Positions 54,075-63,680 of a DNA stretch of 64,000 nucleotides are shown piece after piece. This stretch comes from Bacteroidota bacterium (GTDB taxonomy: Bacteria; Bacteroidota; Ignavibacteria; Ignavibacteriales; Melioribacteraceae), in assembly GCA_023397505.1 (NCBI GenBank), contig JAEWUC010000003.1:372001-436000 (forward strand), written 5' to 3'. The notes under the pieces are model-generated. The model was not told the origin of the DNA. It saw only the letters and a program-made list of their open reading frames with translations, and made no database searches. Within the stretch, counting starts at the first letter, position 1; the number at the start of each line of letters is the position of its first letter. Made by a program: the position numbers and the translations under genes.

Positions 54075-54620
54075 TTAATAATTATACATGTTGTTCTTGA
54101 AATTAAATTTATCAACAACAAGACATGAAGAAATAATATCATGAAGAGCTTGTTTTTTTTCCGTGAATGCCGCAAGCAGATAACCGATTCCAAGAATAAA
54201 ACCGGAAAGAAATTTACCAAAGTATCTTCCCGTAGCTTTAGCGAAAGAAATTCGGTTTCCATCCAAGTCCGTTACGATAATGCCAACTATTATTTTACCA
54301 AACGTGGCTTGTTTTGAAGAAGATTCCATAAATGCAAAGTATAACCACTCGAATATTATACTTAGTAAAACTATTATGATTATCACGATTACCACGGCCG
54401 ACAACATTGCAACAGAAAATTCATCGTCCCAACTATGCTGATTTGCAACGGAAGTAAATTTTTCAAAATTACTGTCCTCCGTATTCATAATTATTCCAAC
54501 CAAACCCAAAAACCAAATTGGTATAAACAGAATACTTGTTACAAAGCTTAAAATTAATTTATCGAGTATATAAGCAAGGAAGCGTTTCCAGAAGCCGGCG
54601 TAAGAAATGTTTTCGTTCAT
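54075..54620 (-). CDS. RDD family membrane protein
   Basis: 181 residues. It starts with YAGFWKRFLAYILDKLILSF, the R..D core of RDD proteins, followed by about three to four TM helices and ESSSKQATFGKIIVGIIVTD, with AFTEKKQALHDIISSCLVV near the end. RDD proteins are small inner-membrane proteins, some with transport activity, mostly unknown. It begins a three-gene minus-strand unit with the lipoprotein and DsrE-like genes, spaced by 10 nt and an overlap. Confidence 0.85.
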   Translation of the reverse strand: MNENISYAGFWKRFLAYILDKLILSFVTSILFIPIWFLGLVGIIMNTEDSNFEKFTSVANQHSWDDEFSVAMLSAVVIVIIIIVLLSIIFEWLYFAFMESSSKQATFGKIIVGIIVTDLDGNRISFAKATGRYFGKFLSGFILGIGYLLAAFTEKKQALHDIISSCLVVDKFNFKNNMYNY

Positions 54621-54773
54621 TGTTCACCTAGAATACAAATACAATATAATTATTGAAACGACAAGTGTAAATTAATTTATTGGGCTAATAAATAATAGAG
54701 CATGGATAAATCTTGATTATCATGATTTTTCATAAATGATCCAAATGAATCTGCATTCGCTTATTTTCAGCTA

Positions 54774-56141
54774 TTAAAAATAAATCGATCTTTCAACTTC
54801 TGCCGAATGTATTTTCATATGAGAGAATTTTTGAAGAATATTGGAACCGATCCAGTTTTTCGAATCATATTCTCCGTGTACAAGAATTACACGGTTAGGA
54901 TTTGTATGTTCAACAACTTTTAGCAAATCCTCTCTTTTGGAATGCGAGGTAAAATAAAATTTTTCCACATCACAACTAATTTTAATTTTTTCGCTGAATT
55001 CCCCAAGTTGTATTTCGCTGCCTTTTTTTGAGTTCATTACTTTAAAACCCGGAGTATTTTCATCCATGTAGCCCACGCCAAAAATTGCAAATCCTTCCTG
55101 TTTAAGCCAATAGTTCGCCAGTTTATAAGATAAAGTTCCTTCAATCATCATTCCGCTTGCGGCTAAAATTATACCCGGATTTTTTTTGAATTCATTAAAG
55201 TCGTCAATGCTAAACAAATCAATTTGCGGAATGTCTTTAAATTCAAAATCCGGCTCCGATCTATTTACAAGATATTTATTCCGGTCGTAAATTTTAGAAA
55301 TTTGTTTTGCCACACCGCCGGTATAAATATTTGTTTCGGAAAGTTTTCCTTTTTGCATTAAATAGAAAATCGATGCTAAAATTTCTTGAGTCTTGCCGAG
55401 AGCGAAAACCGGGATTAAAACCGAACCGCCGCTATTCAAAATTTTATTGGCACTTTTTGCCAAACGCAGTAATTCACTTTGCCATGAACCGAGTTTTTCA
55501 GAATCGGTTGCGCCGTAAGTTGTTTCTAAAATCAATGCGTTAATATTTTTTACACTTTTTAATTCGGCTCCTTTCATTATGGATTGATCGGTTAAATTAA
55601 TATCGCCGGTATAAAATATTTTACTACTATTGTGTTCAATTAAAACTCCAGCCGAACCGAGAATATGCCCGGCATCAATAAATTTTATTTTAATCGGCTC
55701 CGAAGATGTATGCCTCATCCCGGTTATTAATATTTCCTCGTCATATTTACTTTCTCGCATAAACCGAACAAGCAAATTAATTTCCTCGTGAGAATAGATT
55801 TTAAAGTTGGAATCAGGCAGTTCATTTTGTGCAAGTATGTTTACAGCATTGTGCAAAGTTATTTCAGCAAGTTCTCTGGTCTGCGGCGTTGCATAAATAA
55901 TTACATGAGGAAATTTTTGAACAAGAAACGGCAGTGAACCGATATGATCTTGGTGGGCGTGCGAGATAAAAACAAAATCCAGCGGTAAATCTTTAAGTGG
56001 TTCAAAATTAGGTAGAGAATCGAAACCGGTTTTACGCGGATGGATTCCGCAATCGAGTAGAATTCCTGTCCCGTAAATATTTAGATAGAAACAACTCGCA
56101 CCGATTTCATCCGCACCGCCAAGGGGTAAAAAATGTATCAT
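54774..56141 (-). CDS. MBL-fold beta-CASP ribonuclease (RNA-specific exonuclease family)
   Basis: 455 residues. The metallo-beta-lactamase motif HxHxDH is H61-A-H63-Q-D65-H66 (FISHAHQDHIGSLP). Others are GHILGSAGVLIEHN and YTGDINLTDQS with metal ligand Asp. The beta-CASP part has GSVLIPVFALGKTQEIL, ASGMMIEGTLS and the final VILVHGEYDSKNW. These enzymes (CPSF-73/RNase J-like) cleave or degrade RNA using two zinc ions. This type is common in bacteria beside RNase E/G; its natural RNA is not known. Confidence 0.9.
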   Translation of the reverse strand: MIHFLPLGGADEIGASCFYLNIYGTGILLDCGIHPRKTGFDSLPNFEPLKDLPLDFVFISHAHQDHIGSLPFLVQKFPHVIIYATPQTRELAEITLHNAVNILAQNELPDSNFKIYSHEEINLLVRFMRESKYDEEILITGMRHTSSEPIKIKFIDAGHILGSAGVLIEHNSSKIFYTGDINLTDQSIMKGAELKSVKNINALILETTYGATDSEKLGSWQSELLRLAKSANKILNSGGSVLIPVFALGKTQEILASIFYLMQKGKLSETNIYTGGVAKQISKIYDRNKYLVNRSEPDFEFKDIPQIDLFSIDDFNEFKKNPGIILAASGMMIEGTLSYKLANYWLKQEGFAIFGVGYMDENTPGFKVMNSKKGSEIQLGEFSEKIKISCDVEKFYFTSHSKREDLLKVVEHTNPNRVILVHGEYDSKNWIGSNILQKFSHMKIHSAEVERSIYF

Positions 56142-56206
56142 TCAAATCCATCATAAAAAAAAACGAATCAATTCCTTTTGATGTTTCTCGAAAAATAAAA
56201 ATAGTA

Positions 56207-57142
56207 TTATATTTTTTCAGCTTTCAATTGTTTTCTCATTTCGCGGCGTTCGCGGTACAACTGCCCTATTTCCGCGCCAATAATAAAAATGCATGACGAA
56301 TAAAAAACCCAAAGCAGTACAACAACAATCAAAACAAAAGCACCGTAAATTGCGCTCGATCCGAAAAAATGCCTTATATAATAACCGAAAATATTACGAG
56401 CGATTTCCCAAAGTAATGTCGTCCAAAACGCACTTAATAAAGCCACGCGTTTTTTTAATTTTTCATAAGGGATGAAATAAAAAAGTAAGAAGAACATCCC
56501 GAGCATAAATATTATCGAGATGATCCTTATTACCATGTCCATCAAATAATCCAAATTAAAACTGCTGAACAATTTGGTATTATCTGCTTCTTCCATAAAA
56601 ATGCTTAATGCGGGAAGTATGAAAGTAGAAATTGTAATAAACAAAACTAGCAGTAAAACCATTCCGATATCTCTTAACAATCCGACAAAAGCATTTTTCT
56701 GAATTTGTGTATGAAAGATCTGATTGAGAATTGTTCTCATACTGGAAAAAATCCATGTTGATGTAAATATCAAACCGATAACACCAATGAAACCTGCAAT
56801 AGTTTTATAAACAATTACTTCAGGCAGCCTGGTTTGTATTACACGCTTTGTGTATTCTGCATATGTCGGGTATGGAATTATTGTATCTATAATTTGACTG
56901 ATTTGATTTTGAAGTGTTTGTGTATCAAAAATATTTCCGAGAAGAGAAAACATAAGAAGTATAAAAGGAATCATCCCCAAAAATAGAGAATATGAAATTC
57001 CCGCAGCGGAAAAGAAAAGATTGTGTTCGTCTATTCTTTTAATTAATCCGCCGAAATAATGCCTAAAAAACTCAACAATCTCTTTTAGTACGTTATGCGG
57101 TAAATAGCTCCGTACTTTTTTTAGAATTTTAAACTGTAGCAT
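56207..57142 (-). CDS. YihY/UPF0761 (BrkB-like) inner-membrane protein
   Basis: 311 residues, about six TM helices. Family marks are LFFSAAGISYSLFLGMIPFILLM near the N-terminus, GFIGVIGLIFTSTWIFSSMRTILNQIF (parts FIGVIGLIFTSTWIFSSM), YFIPYEKLKKRVALLSAFWTT (parts PYEKLKKR) and GAFVLIVVVLLWVFYSS. Called ribonuclease BN in older annotation, which is wrong. Function unproven. Its ATG directly abuts the purL stop (TAAATG), so the two are probably co-translated. Confidence 0.9.
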   Translation of the reverse strand: MLQFKILKKVRSYLPHNVLKEIVEFFRHYFGGLIKRIDEHNLFFSAAGISYSLFLGMIPFILLMFSLLGNIFDTQTLQNQISQIIDTIIPYPTYAEYTKRVIQTRLPEVIVYKTIAGFIGVIGLIFTSTWIFSSMRTILNQIFHTQIQKNAFVGLLRDIGMVLLLVLFITISTFILPALSIFMEEADNTKLFSSFNLDYLMDMVIRIISIIFMLGMFFLLFYFIPYEKLKKRVALLSAFWTTLLWEIARNIFGYYIRHFFGSSAIYGAFVLIVVVLLWVFYSSCIFIIGAEIGQLYRERREMRKQLKAEKI

Positions 57143-59377
57143 TTAACCGCCTATTGCATGATTCATTCTTTTCGAAATGGAATTGTAATACAAATCAGCT
57201 AATAGGTTTAATGAAAAATCATATTGGTCGTTAATTATAAGATCTTTTCCACCCGTTGTGCCTAGTAAAGTGTAAGGCGTAAAACTTTTTGATGCAATGT
57301 TTTCAAATTTTTCTTTGTTCTCTTCATCAACTGAAATTACAACTCTCGATTGACTTTCGGAGAAGAACGAGAAATCGTCGCGAGTTTTAACCGGCAATTT
57401 AACTTTTGCACCGATCATTTTTTCTTTATTGATAATACAGCATTCGGCAAGAGCCGTTATAATTCCTCCTTCGGAAATATCATGGGCAGAATTAATTATT
57501 TTTTCTTCAATCAGTTTTAAGATAAGAGAATGTAAATCTTTCTCGGCTTGAAGATCTATGCGCGGGATTTCCCCCGTTACAAGATCGTGCGCAATTTTTA
57601 GATATTCGCTGCCGCCGATTTCTTCATAATCTTCACCGAGTACATAAATAAAATTATTCTCCTCTTTGAATTCCGCAGTTGTAACTTTATCCAATCCTTC
57701 AATCAATCCAACCATTCCAATTACCGGAGTAGGATATACTGCCGTTTCAGGACTTTCATTGTAAAAACTAACATTGCCGCCGGTAACGGGCGTGTTAAAA
57801 AATCTGCATGCATCACCCATTCCTTCAATTGCTTTTTTAAAGCACCAGTACATTTCCGGTTTATATGGATTTCCGAAGTTCAAACAATTAGTGATGGCCA
57901 ATGGAACGGCACCTGAACAAACAACATTACGCGCGGATTCTGCAACTGCAATCTTCGCTCCTTCTTTGGGATTGAGAAAAACATATCTTCCGTTACAATC
58001 CGTTTTGGCAGCAATGGCTTTGTCGGTATCTTTTATTAAAATTACAGCAGCATCTGATCCAGGTCCAACTATAGTATTCGTGCGTACCATTGAATCATAT
58101 TGATCGTAAACCCATTGTTTAGAAGCGATGTTCGGTGACGAAAATATTTTTTCGAATATCTCGCCAATGTTTTGAGGTTCGGGCAATTTGTTTAAATCGA
58201 ATTTGCGGGTTTCTTCAAGATATTTCGGTTCTTTAACATCGCGGTAATAAACCGGAACATTTCCGCCGAGAGCAAGTTCTTGCGGATTAATTTCTGCCTT
58301 TTTCTCGCCGTTATAATTAATGATTATTTTTTCTTCGTTGATAACTTCACCGACGATTTCACAATTCAAATCCCATTTGGAGAAAATTTCTTTGATCTTA
58401 TCTTCGTAACCTTTTTTTGCAACAACGAGCATTCTTTCCTGACTTTCGGAAAGCATAATTTCGTAGGCGCTCATCCCGTCTTCGCGAAGAGGTACTTTAT
58501 TAAGATCGATTATCATTCCCGATTCGCCTTTCGCACTCATTTCTGAAGTTGAGCAAGAAATTCCCGCAGCGCCCATATCCTGGATACCAACTATTAAATC
58601 CTGTTTGATAATTTCCAAAGTAGCTTCGAGCAAAAGCTTTTCTGTGAACGGATCGCCAGCTTGAACCGATGGGCGTTTCGATTCGGATTTTTCCGAAATT
58701 TCTTCCGACGCAAAAGTAGCGCCGTGAATTCCATCGCGCCCGGTTGAAGAACCGACAATCATTACCGGGTTACCTTTTCCCTTTGCAACAGCAGAAACAA
58801 CATAACGCGTATCAACAATTCCAATAGCCATCGCGTTTACAAGCGGGTTTGTTCTGTATGAATCATCAAAATAAACTTCTCCGGCTACTGTCGGCACGCC
58901 GAAACAATTTCCGTAATCGCCAATACCTTTTACAACTCCTTCAAAAAGATATCTTGTACGCGCGTCGTCGAGTGTGCCGAAACGTAAAGAATTCAATGCT
59001 GCAATAGGACGTGCGCCCATAGTAAAAATATCGCGTAAAATTCCGCCTACCCCGGTAGCGGCACCCTGGTATGGTTCTACCGCCGAAGGATGATTATGGC
59101 TTTCTATTTTAAATGCAATTGCAAGTCCGTCGCCAATATCAACTAATCCGGCATTTTCTTCGCCTGCGCCGACCAATAATCTGCCGCCGCTTCTCGGTAA
59201 TGTTTTTAATAATGCAATAGAGTTTTTATAACTGCAATGTTCACTCCACATTACGCTGAAAATGCCAAGCTCGGTAAAAGAGGGTATTCTGCCAAGTCGA
59301 TCACAAATCCAGCCGTATTCTTCTTCGGTTAATCCGTGCTCTAATGCCAATTGTAAATTTACTTCGGGTTCTTTCAT
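57143..59377 (-). CDS. purL: Phosphoribosylformylglycinamidine synthase subunit PurL
   Basis: 744 residues from ATG 59377; an in-frame TTG four codons earlier is rejected. Small-PurL signatures: IFSVMWSEHCSYKNS, KIESHNHPSAVEPYQGAATG (catalytic-site His and Mg ligands), GMSAYEIMLSESQERML and DISEGGIITALAECC. It converts FGAR to FGAM in purine synthesis and needs PurQ and PurS partners, which are not in this window. Divergent from the PP2C gene, 204 bp away. Confidence 0.97.
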   Translation of the reverse strand: MKEPEVNLQLALEHGLTEEEYGWICDRLGRIPSFTELGIFSVMWSEHCSYKNSIALLKTLPRSGGRLLVGAGEENAGLVDIGDGLAIAFKIESHNHPSAVEPYQGAATGVGGILRDIFTMGARPIAALNSLRFGTLDDARTRYLFEGVVKGIGDYGNCFGVPTVAGEVYFDDSYRTNPLVNAMAIGIVDTRYVVSAVAKGKGNPVMIVGSSTGRDGIHGATFASEEISEKSESKRPSVQAGDPFTEKLLLEATLEIIKQDLIVGIQDMGAAGISCSTSEMSAKGESGMIIDLNKVPLREDGMSAYEIMLSESQERMLVVAKKGYEDKIKEIFSKWDLNCEIVGEVINEEKIIINYNGEKKAEINPQELALGGNVPVYYRDVKEPKYLEETRKFDLNKLPEPQNIGEIFEKIFSSPNIASKQWVYDQYDSMVRTNTIVGPGSDAAVILIKDTDKAIAAKTDCNGRYVFLNPKEGAKIAVAESARNVVCSGAVPLAITNCLNFGNPYKPEMYWCFKKAIEGMGDACRFFNTPVTGGNVSFYNESPETAVYPTPVIGMVGLIEGLDKVTTAEFKEENNFIYVLGEDYEEIGGSEYLKIAHDLVTGEIPRIDLQAEKDLHSLILKLIEEKIINSAHDISEGGIITALAECCIINKEKMIGAKVKLPVKTRDDFSFFSESQSRVVISVDEENKEKFENIASKSFTPYTLLGTTGGKDLIINDQYDFSLNLLADLYYNSISKRMNHAIGG

Positions 59378-59581
59378 AATTTTATTCAATAGTTAATAAA
59401 TTCTAATTGTAATATAAGATTTTTTTTGCGCGCTCTAAAATTCTTTTAGTCCTTAAAAAGTAACGTTTGAATATATTATCAATATTTCAAGATTTTGTTT
59501 CATAATTGCTACTAACGATAAACCTTTCTATTTTTTAACCGTCTTAAATTAGCGGAACTTAAAATCAAGCGTGGGTTACTA

Positions 59582-62008
59582 ATGCAAAAAAACTTTTCCA
59601 CACACAAATACTGGATTGCGGCTGGTTTAATATTAATTACCGCAATTATACTTGTTTATCCTAATGCCACTTATAATAGTCTAAACATGAATGTAACCCG
59701 TCCCGAGGCAATTTCTATTGCAAAGGATTTTTTGAGAAAGCAGAATATTAAAGCCGAAGGTTACTATGAAGAAGCTTTTTTAGACAATTCCCCGGTAGAA
59801 GTTAGATACATATTAAAAAAACTTGGTGCTAAAGAATTTAAAGAATACCAAAAAGATAAAAAGTGGGCACTTCTCGGCTGGCAGGTTATGCTTCACCAAA
59901 ATTTACCGAGACAAATGAAGCAAACTACAATCCTTGTAGATGTATCGAATAATGGAAAAGTTTTTGGTTTTAGAAATATAATGCCGGATACAATAACGCT
60001 CCCTTCGGTTTCAAAAACCGAAGCAACAAAAATAATAAGTGAATACCTCGCAAACGAAATTGGTGAGGAATTTAATAGGTACAAATTAATTGAATCCAAA
60101 GAAGAGAATTTTAGAAATAGAACGGATTATAGTTTCCGTTTTGAAAAAGACGAACCAAGTCTTAATGCAAAAATAATAATTACAGCGGAAGTGTCCGGTA
60201 ATACAATAGCAAGTTATCATCACTATTTCGAAGTGCCTCAAAGCGACCGCGAATATTTTGAAGCAATAGAAGCGATTTATGGAACTATATCCGTAATCTT
60301 TGTAATATTTTTAATACTGCTTGCGTTTTTCCTATTCTTAAAAAAATATCATCAAGGCGAAATTTGGGTGAGCGCAGGAAGATCATTTTTTATTCTCTAT
60401 TTCATTTTAACTCTGGTTTCACTTATTAATTATTGGCCCGGACTCGGGCAAGGCACTTCTCTGGGAGATGTATCCTTCATCAATATTAGAATTATTATGT
60501 TTTTAATATACGGATTGATTTTCAACTTTTTTATTGCATTGCTTGTTTTTGCCGCTTGGTCTGTTGGTGAATCTTATGCAAGAAGTCTATGGCCTAATAA
60601 ACTAAAAGGAGTTGACGCTTTTATTAAAGGACATTTTTATTCAATTGATACGGGTTCTTCTTTGATGAAAGGATTTGTACTCGGCGCGGCGCTCGCTTTA
60701 AGCTATTTAGTTGTGGGGGTAATTTTCAATCAGCCGAATACGAAAATATTTTTATCGCCCACCGGTTTATACGAACCATTTGTTACATGGCTCCCGACCG
60801 CATCAATAATACTAGATTCTGTAACAAATGCTTCTCTTGCAGGAATAGCCGTTACATTCTTTATAGTCAATATCTCATATCAACGATGGAAGAAAAAATG
60901 GATATCAATTATTCTTGCAGGAATTGTTACGATGCTTGGATATGTAATTGCATCCACACCGCCGTCGTTGAATAATTTTGGGATTAATTTATTAGCCGGT
61001 TTTATCTTCGGCTGCGGAATTGCTTACATATATTTCTTATTCGATCTGTTAACAATTATAAGCTTACATTTTCATGCAGCGGTAATCTCTAAAGGATATG
61101 CGCTTTATGCATCACACAATCTTTTTTATGAATGGAATTTTATTTTTCTTGCCGCGGCACTTTTACTAACCCCGTTGCTTTATGTAATGAGTAGAATAAA
61201 AAAAGAAGAATTTGAATTGGAGAATTTTGGAATACCTTCGCATGTAAAAAGGATTTCAGAAAGAGAACGTTTGAAAAAAGAAATGGAAATTGCGGCAAAA
61301 GTGCAGTTGAGTTTATTACCGAAGGAAGAACCGGAAATTCCAGGTTACGAAATTTCGAGTATTAGCATTCCTGCCGTTGAAGCAGGCGGAGATTATTTTG
61401 ATTTTGTAAAACTCAGCAACAATAAATTAGGCATTGCGATTGGGGACGTTTCGGGCAAAGGAGTCGGCGCCGCAATTTACATGACTTTAACAAAAGGAAT
61501 TTTGCAGGCACATGCTGAGGAAGATACATCACCGCGTAATGTTCTTGCAAAAGTAAACAGGCTTCTTTATAAAACTATTGAAAAAAATTCCTTTGTAAGT
61601 ATGTTCTATGCAATTCTCGATGTCAGCAAGAATAAAATTATGTATTCACGCGCCGGGCACAATCCGGGAATTCTATGCAGCCAGGTTGACGGAGGTACAA
61701 AATTACTTTTCAGTAAAGGTATGGCTCTTGGTTTGGAAGAAGGTTCTATATTCACTTCTACATTGAAAGAAGAAGAAATTGACATAGCAACGGGCGATGT
61801 TTTTGTTTTGTACACAGACGGCTTTACGGAAGCTATGAATGAAAAAGAAGAACTATACGGTGAAGAAAAATTAATCTCTTTGATAAAAAACAACAGAAAT
61901 CTTAGCGCCAACGATTTGTTAAATCTTGTTTTGAAAGATGTGAATAAGTTTGTTGATAATTATCCTCAGCACGATGACATGACTATGCTTATCTTAAAGA
62001 GGATTTAA
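59582..62008 (+). CDS. RsbU-type PP2C phosphatase with large membrane sensor region
   Basis: 808 residues. One N-terminal TM is followed by an extracytoplasmic region (about 35-235) with two PepSY-like segments (RPEAISIAKDFLRKQNIKAEGYY and KTEATKIISEYLANEIGEEFN). About eight TM helices (~235-540) follow, with CPBP-like character. A coiled linker (ERERLKKEMEIAAKVQLSLLP, the usual RsbU entry) leads into the SpoIIE/PP2C domain (~575-805), with AGGDYFDF, IGDVSGKGVGAA and YTDGFTEAM as metal-binding Asp motifs. Likely dephosphorylates a STAS-type antagonist; one is encoded at 8835-9194, but a link is only inference. A stop overlap of 4 nt with the convergent DUF1846 gene. Confidence 0.85.
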   Translation: MQKNFSTHKYWIAAGLILITAIILVYPNATYNSLNMNVTRPEAISIAKDFLRKQNIKAEGYYEEAFLDNSPVEVRYILKKLGAKEFKEYQKDKKWALLGWQVMLHQNLPRQMKQTTILVDVSNNGKVFGFRNIMPDTITLPSVSKTEATKIISEYLANEIGEEFNRYKLIESKEENFRNRTDYSFRFEKDEPSLNAKIIITAEVSGNTIASYHHYFEVPQSDREYFEAIEAIYGTISVIFVIFLILLAFFLFLKKYHQGEIWVSAGRSFFILYFILTLVSLINYWPGLGQGTSLGDVSFINIRIIMFLIYGLIFNFFIALLVFAAWSVGESYARSLWPNKLKGVDAFIKGHFYSIDTGSSLMKGFVLGAALALSYLVVGVIFNQPNTKIFLSPTGLYEPFVTWLPTASIILDSVTNASLAGIAVTFFIVNISYQRWKKKWISIILAGIVTMLGYVIASTPPSLNNFGINLLAGFIFGCGIAYIYFLFDLLTIISLHFHAAVISKGYALYASHNLFYEWNFIFLAAALLLTPLLYVMSRIKKEEFELENFGIPSHVKRISERERLKKEMEIAAKVQLSLLPKEEPEIPGYEISSISIPAVEAGGDYFDFVKLSNNKLGIAIGDVSGKGVGAAIYMTLTKGILQAHAEEDTSPRNVLAKVNRLLYKTIEKNSFVSMFYAILDVSKNKIMYSRAGHNPGILCSQVDGGTKLLFSKGMALGLEEGSIFTSTLKEEEIDIATGDVFVLYTDGFTEAMNEKEELYGEEKLISLIKNNRNLSANDLLNLVLKDVNKFVDNYPQHDDMTMLILKRI

Positions 62009-63522
62009 TTTGTAAAAAGATGTTTAGAGGAAAAATCCGGATCGCATGTTAAATGTACACCGAGTTTTCTTAAGCCGCCTTCGTCTCCACGTGTGGGAAT
62101 ATGGGTAATATGTACTTCGCAGCCATCGAGTTCTTTTAATTTTTCCAACGCCATTTGTGCTGCGGGGTTTGAAATAGCACTTATACTTAATGCAATTAAA
62201 GTTTCTTCAAGATCAAGACTTACAACTCTTCCATTTAATATTTCTTTTTTTAAATGTTTTATTGAATTCATTATGTTCGGCGGAAGAAGCTGTAAGTTAT
62301 CTGGCAAACCGGCCAAATGTTTTGACGCATTTAAAATTAAACTCGAAACGGAATGCATCAGCGGCGAATTTTTTCCTGTAATAATAGTGCCGTCGTTCAA
62401 TTCAATTGCAGCGCCAACAAAAAAACCTTCATTACCCTTACCGTTTTTTTCCGCTTGAAGAGCTGCCTCTCTTGCAAATTGAACAACCTTTCTATCCTCG
62501 GTTTTAGCGCCGATATTTTTCATAATCATTTCCGATCTTTGTAAAGTTTCAGCATCAACAAAACCCATTGCATATTCTGTCGCACATCTAAAATATCTTC
62601 TTATAATTTCTTGATGTGCCGCCTGTTGTACAACTTCGTCGTTAATTATTCCAAAGCCTGCGCGGTTCACTCCCATGTCTGTTGGTGATTTATAAAATGA
62701 TTCCTCACCGGTTATTTTTTCGATAATTCTTTTTAATAATGGGAAAGCTTCAATGTCACGGTTATAGTTCACAGTTTTTTCATTATACGCTTCGAGATGA
62801 TGATGATCGATCAAGTTAACATCTTTAAGATCGACAGTTGCCGCTTCATAAGCAGCGTTTACTTTGTGATTGAGAGGCAAATTCCAAATTGGGAAAGTTT
62901 CAAATTTTGCATATCCCGCTTTAACTCCTCTTTTATACTCATGATAAAATTGGCTGAGACATGTTGCAAGTTTTCCGCTGCCTGGCCCGGGTCCTGTAAC
63001 GATAACTATCGGTTTTGTTGTTTCTATATAATCATTTTCACCATAGCCTTCATCGCTGACAATCATATCAACATTATTCGGATATCCTTTTGTGGCTTTA
63101 TGCGTGTAAACTTTTACGCCTCTTCTTTCCAATTTATTTTTGAATGCTTTTGCCGAAGGTTGGTCGTCATAACGTGTAATCACAACGGCATTTATTTTTA
63201 TTCCCCATTCACGAAAATCATCAATAGTTTTAAGTGCGTCTGAATCGTATGTAATTCCAAAATCCGCACGGACTTTTTTTCTTTCAATATCACCGGCATA
63301 AATGCAAAGTATTACATCAATGTCGTCTTTTAATTTTTGAAGTAGCCGCATTTTTACATTGGGATCAAAGCCGGGTAAAACACGTGCGGCATGGTAATCG
63401 AATAAAAGTTTGCCTCCGAATTCAAGATATAATTTGCTGTTAAATCGCTCTACTCTTTTTAAAATTTCAGCCGTCTGCTCGTTTAAATATTTCTCATTAT
63501 CGAAACCGGGAGTTTTAAGCAT
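62005..63522 (-). CDS. DUF1846 family protein
   Basis: 505 residues, typical for DUF1846. Marks are GFDNEKYLNEQTAEILKRV near the N-terminus, ICIYAGDIERKKVRADFGITYD (parts IYAGDIERKKVRADFG), VTGPGPGSGKLATCLSQFYHE (phosphate-loop-like) and IDHHHLEAY. These proteins are conserved in bacteria with unknown role, with structures showing a nucleotide-binding-like core. The convergent PP2C gene overlaps its stop by 4 nt. Confidence 0.93.
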   Translation of the reverse strand: MLKTPGFDNEKYLNEQTAEILKRVERFNSKLYLEFGGKLLFDYHAARVLPGFDPNVKMRLLQKLKDDIDVILCIYAGDIERKKVRADFGITYDSDALKTIDDFREWGIKINAVVITRYDDQPSAKAFKNKLERRGVKVYTHKATKGYPNNVDMIVSDEGYGENDYIETTKPIVIVTGPGPGSGKLATCLSQFYHEYKRGVKAGYAKFETFPIWNLPLNHKVNAAYEAATVDLKDVNLIDHHHLEAYNEKTVNYNRDIEAFPLLKRIIEKITGEESFYKSPTDMGVNRAGFGIINDEVVQQAAHQEIIRRYFRCATEYAMGFVDAETLQRSEMIMKNIGAKTEDRKVVQFAREAALQAEKNGKGNEGFFVGAAIELNDGTIITGKNSPLMHSVSSLILNASKHLAGLPDNLQLLPPNIMNSIKHLKKEILNGRVVSLDLEETLIALSISAISNPAAQMALEKLKELDGCEVHITHIPTRGDEGGLRKLGVHLTCDPDFSSKHLFTN

Positions 63523-63680
63523 TTTTTATCCTCAATGTGGAACTAAGATAAGTCACAAGAACTGCTTTCAAAAATAAAAATAAAATGGATATTTACATAT
63601 TGTTTAGTGTAGAAGCCGAAAAATATTATTAGGGGGATTGAAGAAAATTATTCAATTGAATTATAGCATAGAGCTCGAAT

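Noticed and set aside
54065..54262. N-terminal extension of the small lipoprotein gene inside the RDD gene
   Set aside because: It would bury a clean lipoprotein signal peptide; ATG 54064 is the sensible start.
62797..63243. 148-codon frame antisense to the DUF1846 gene
   Set aside because: No family features; lies wholly within a conserved gene.
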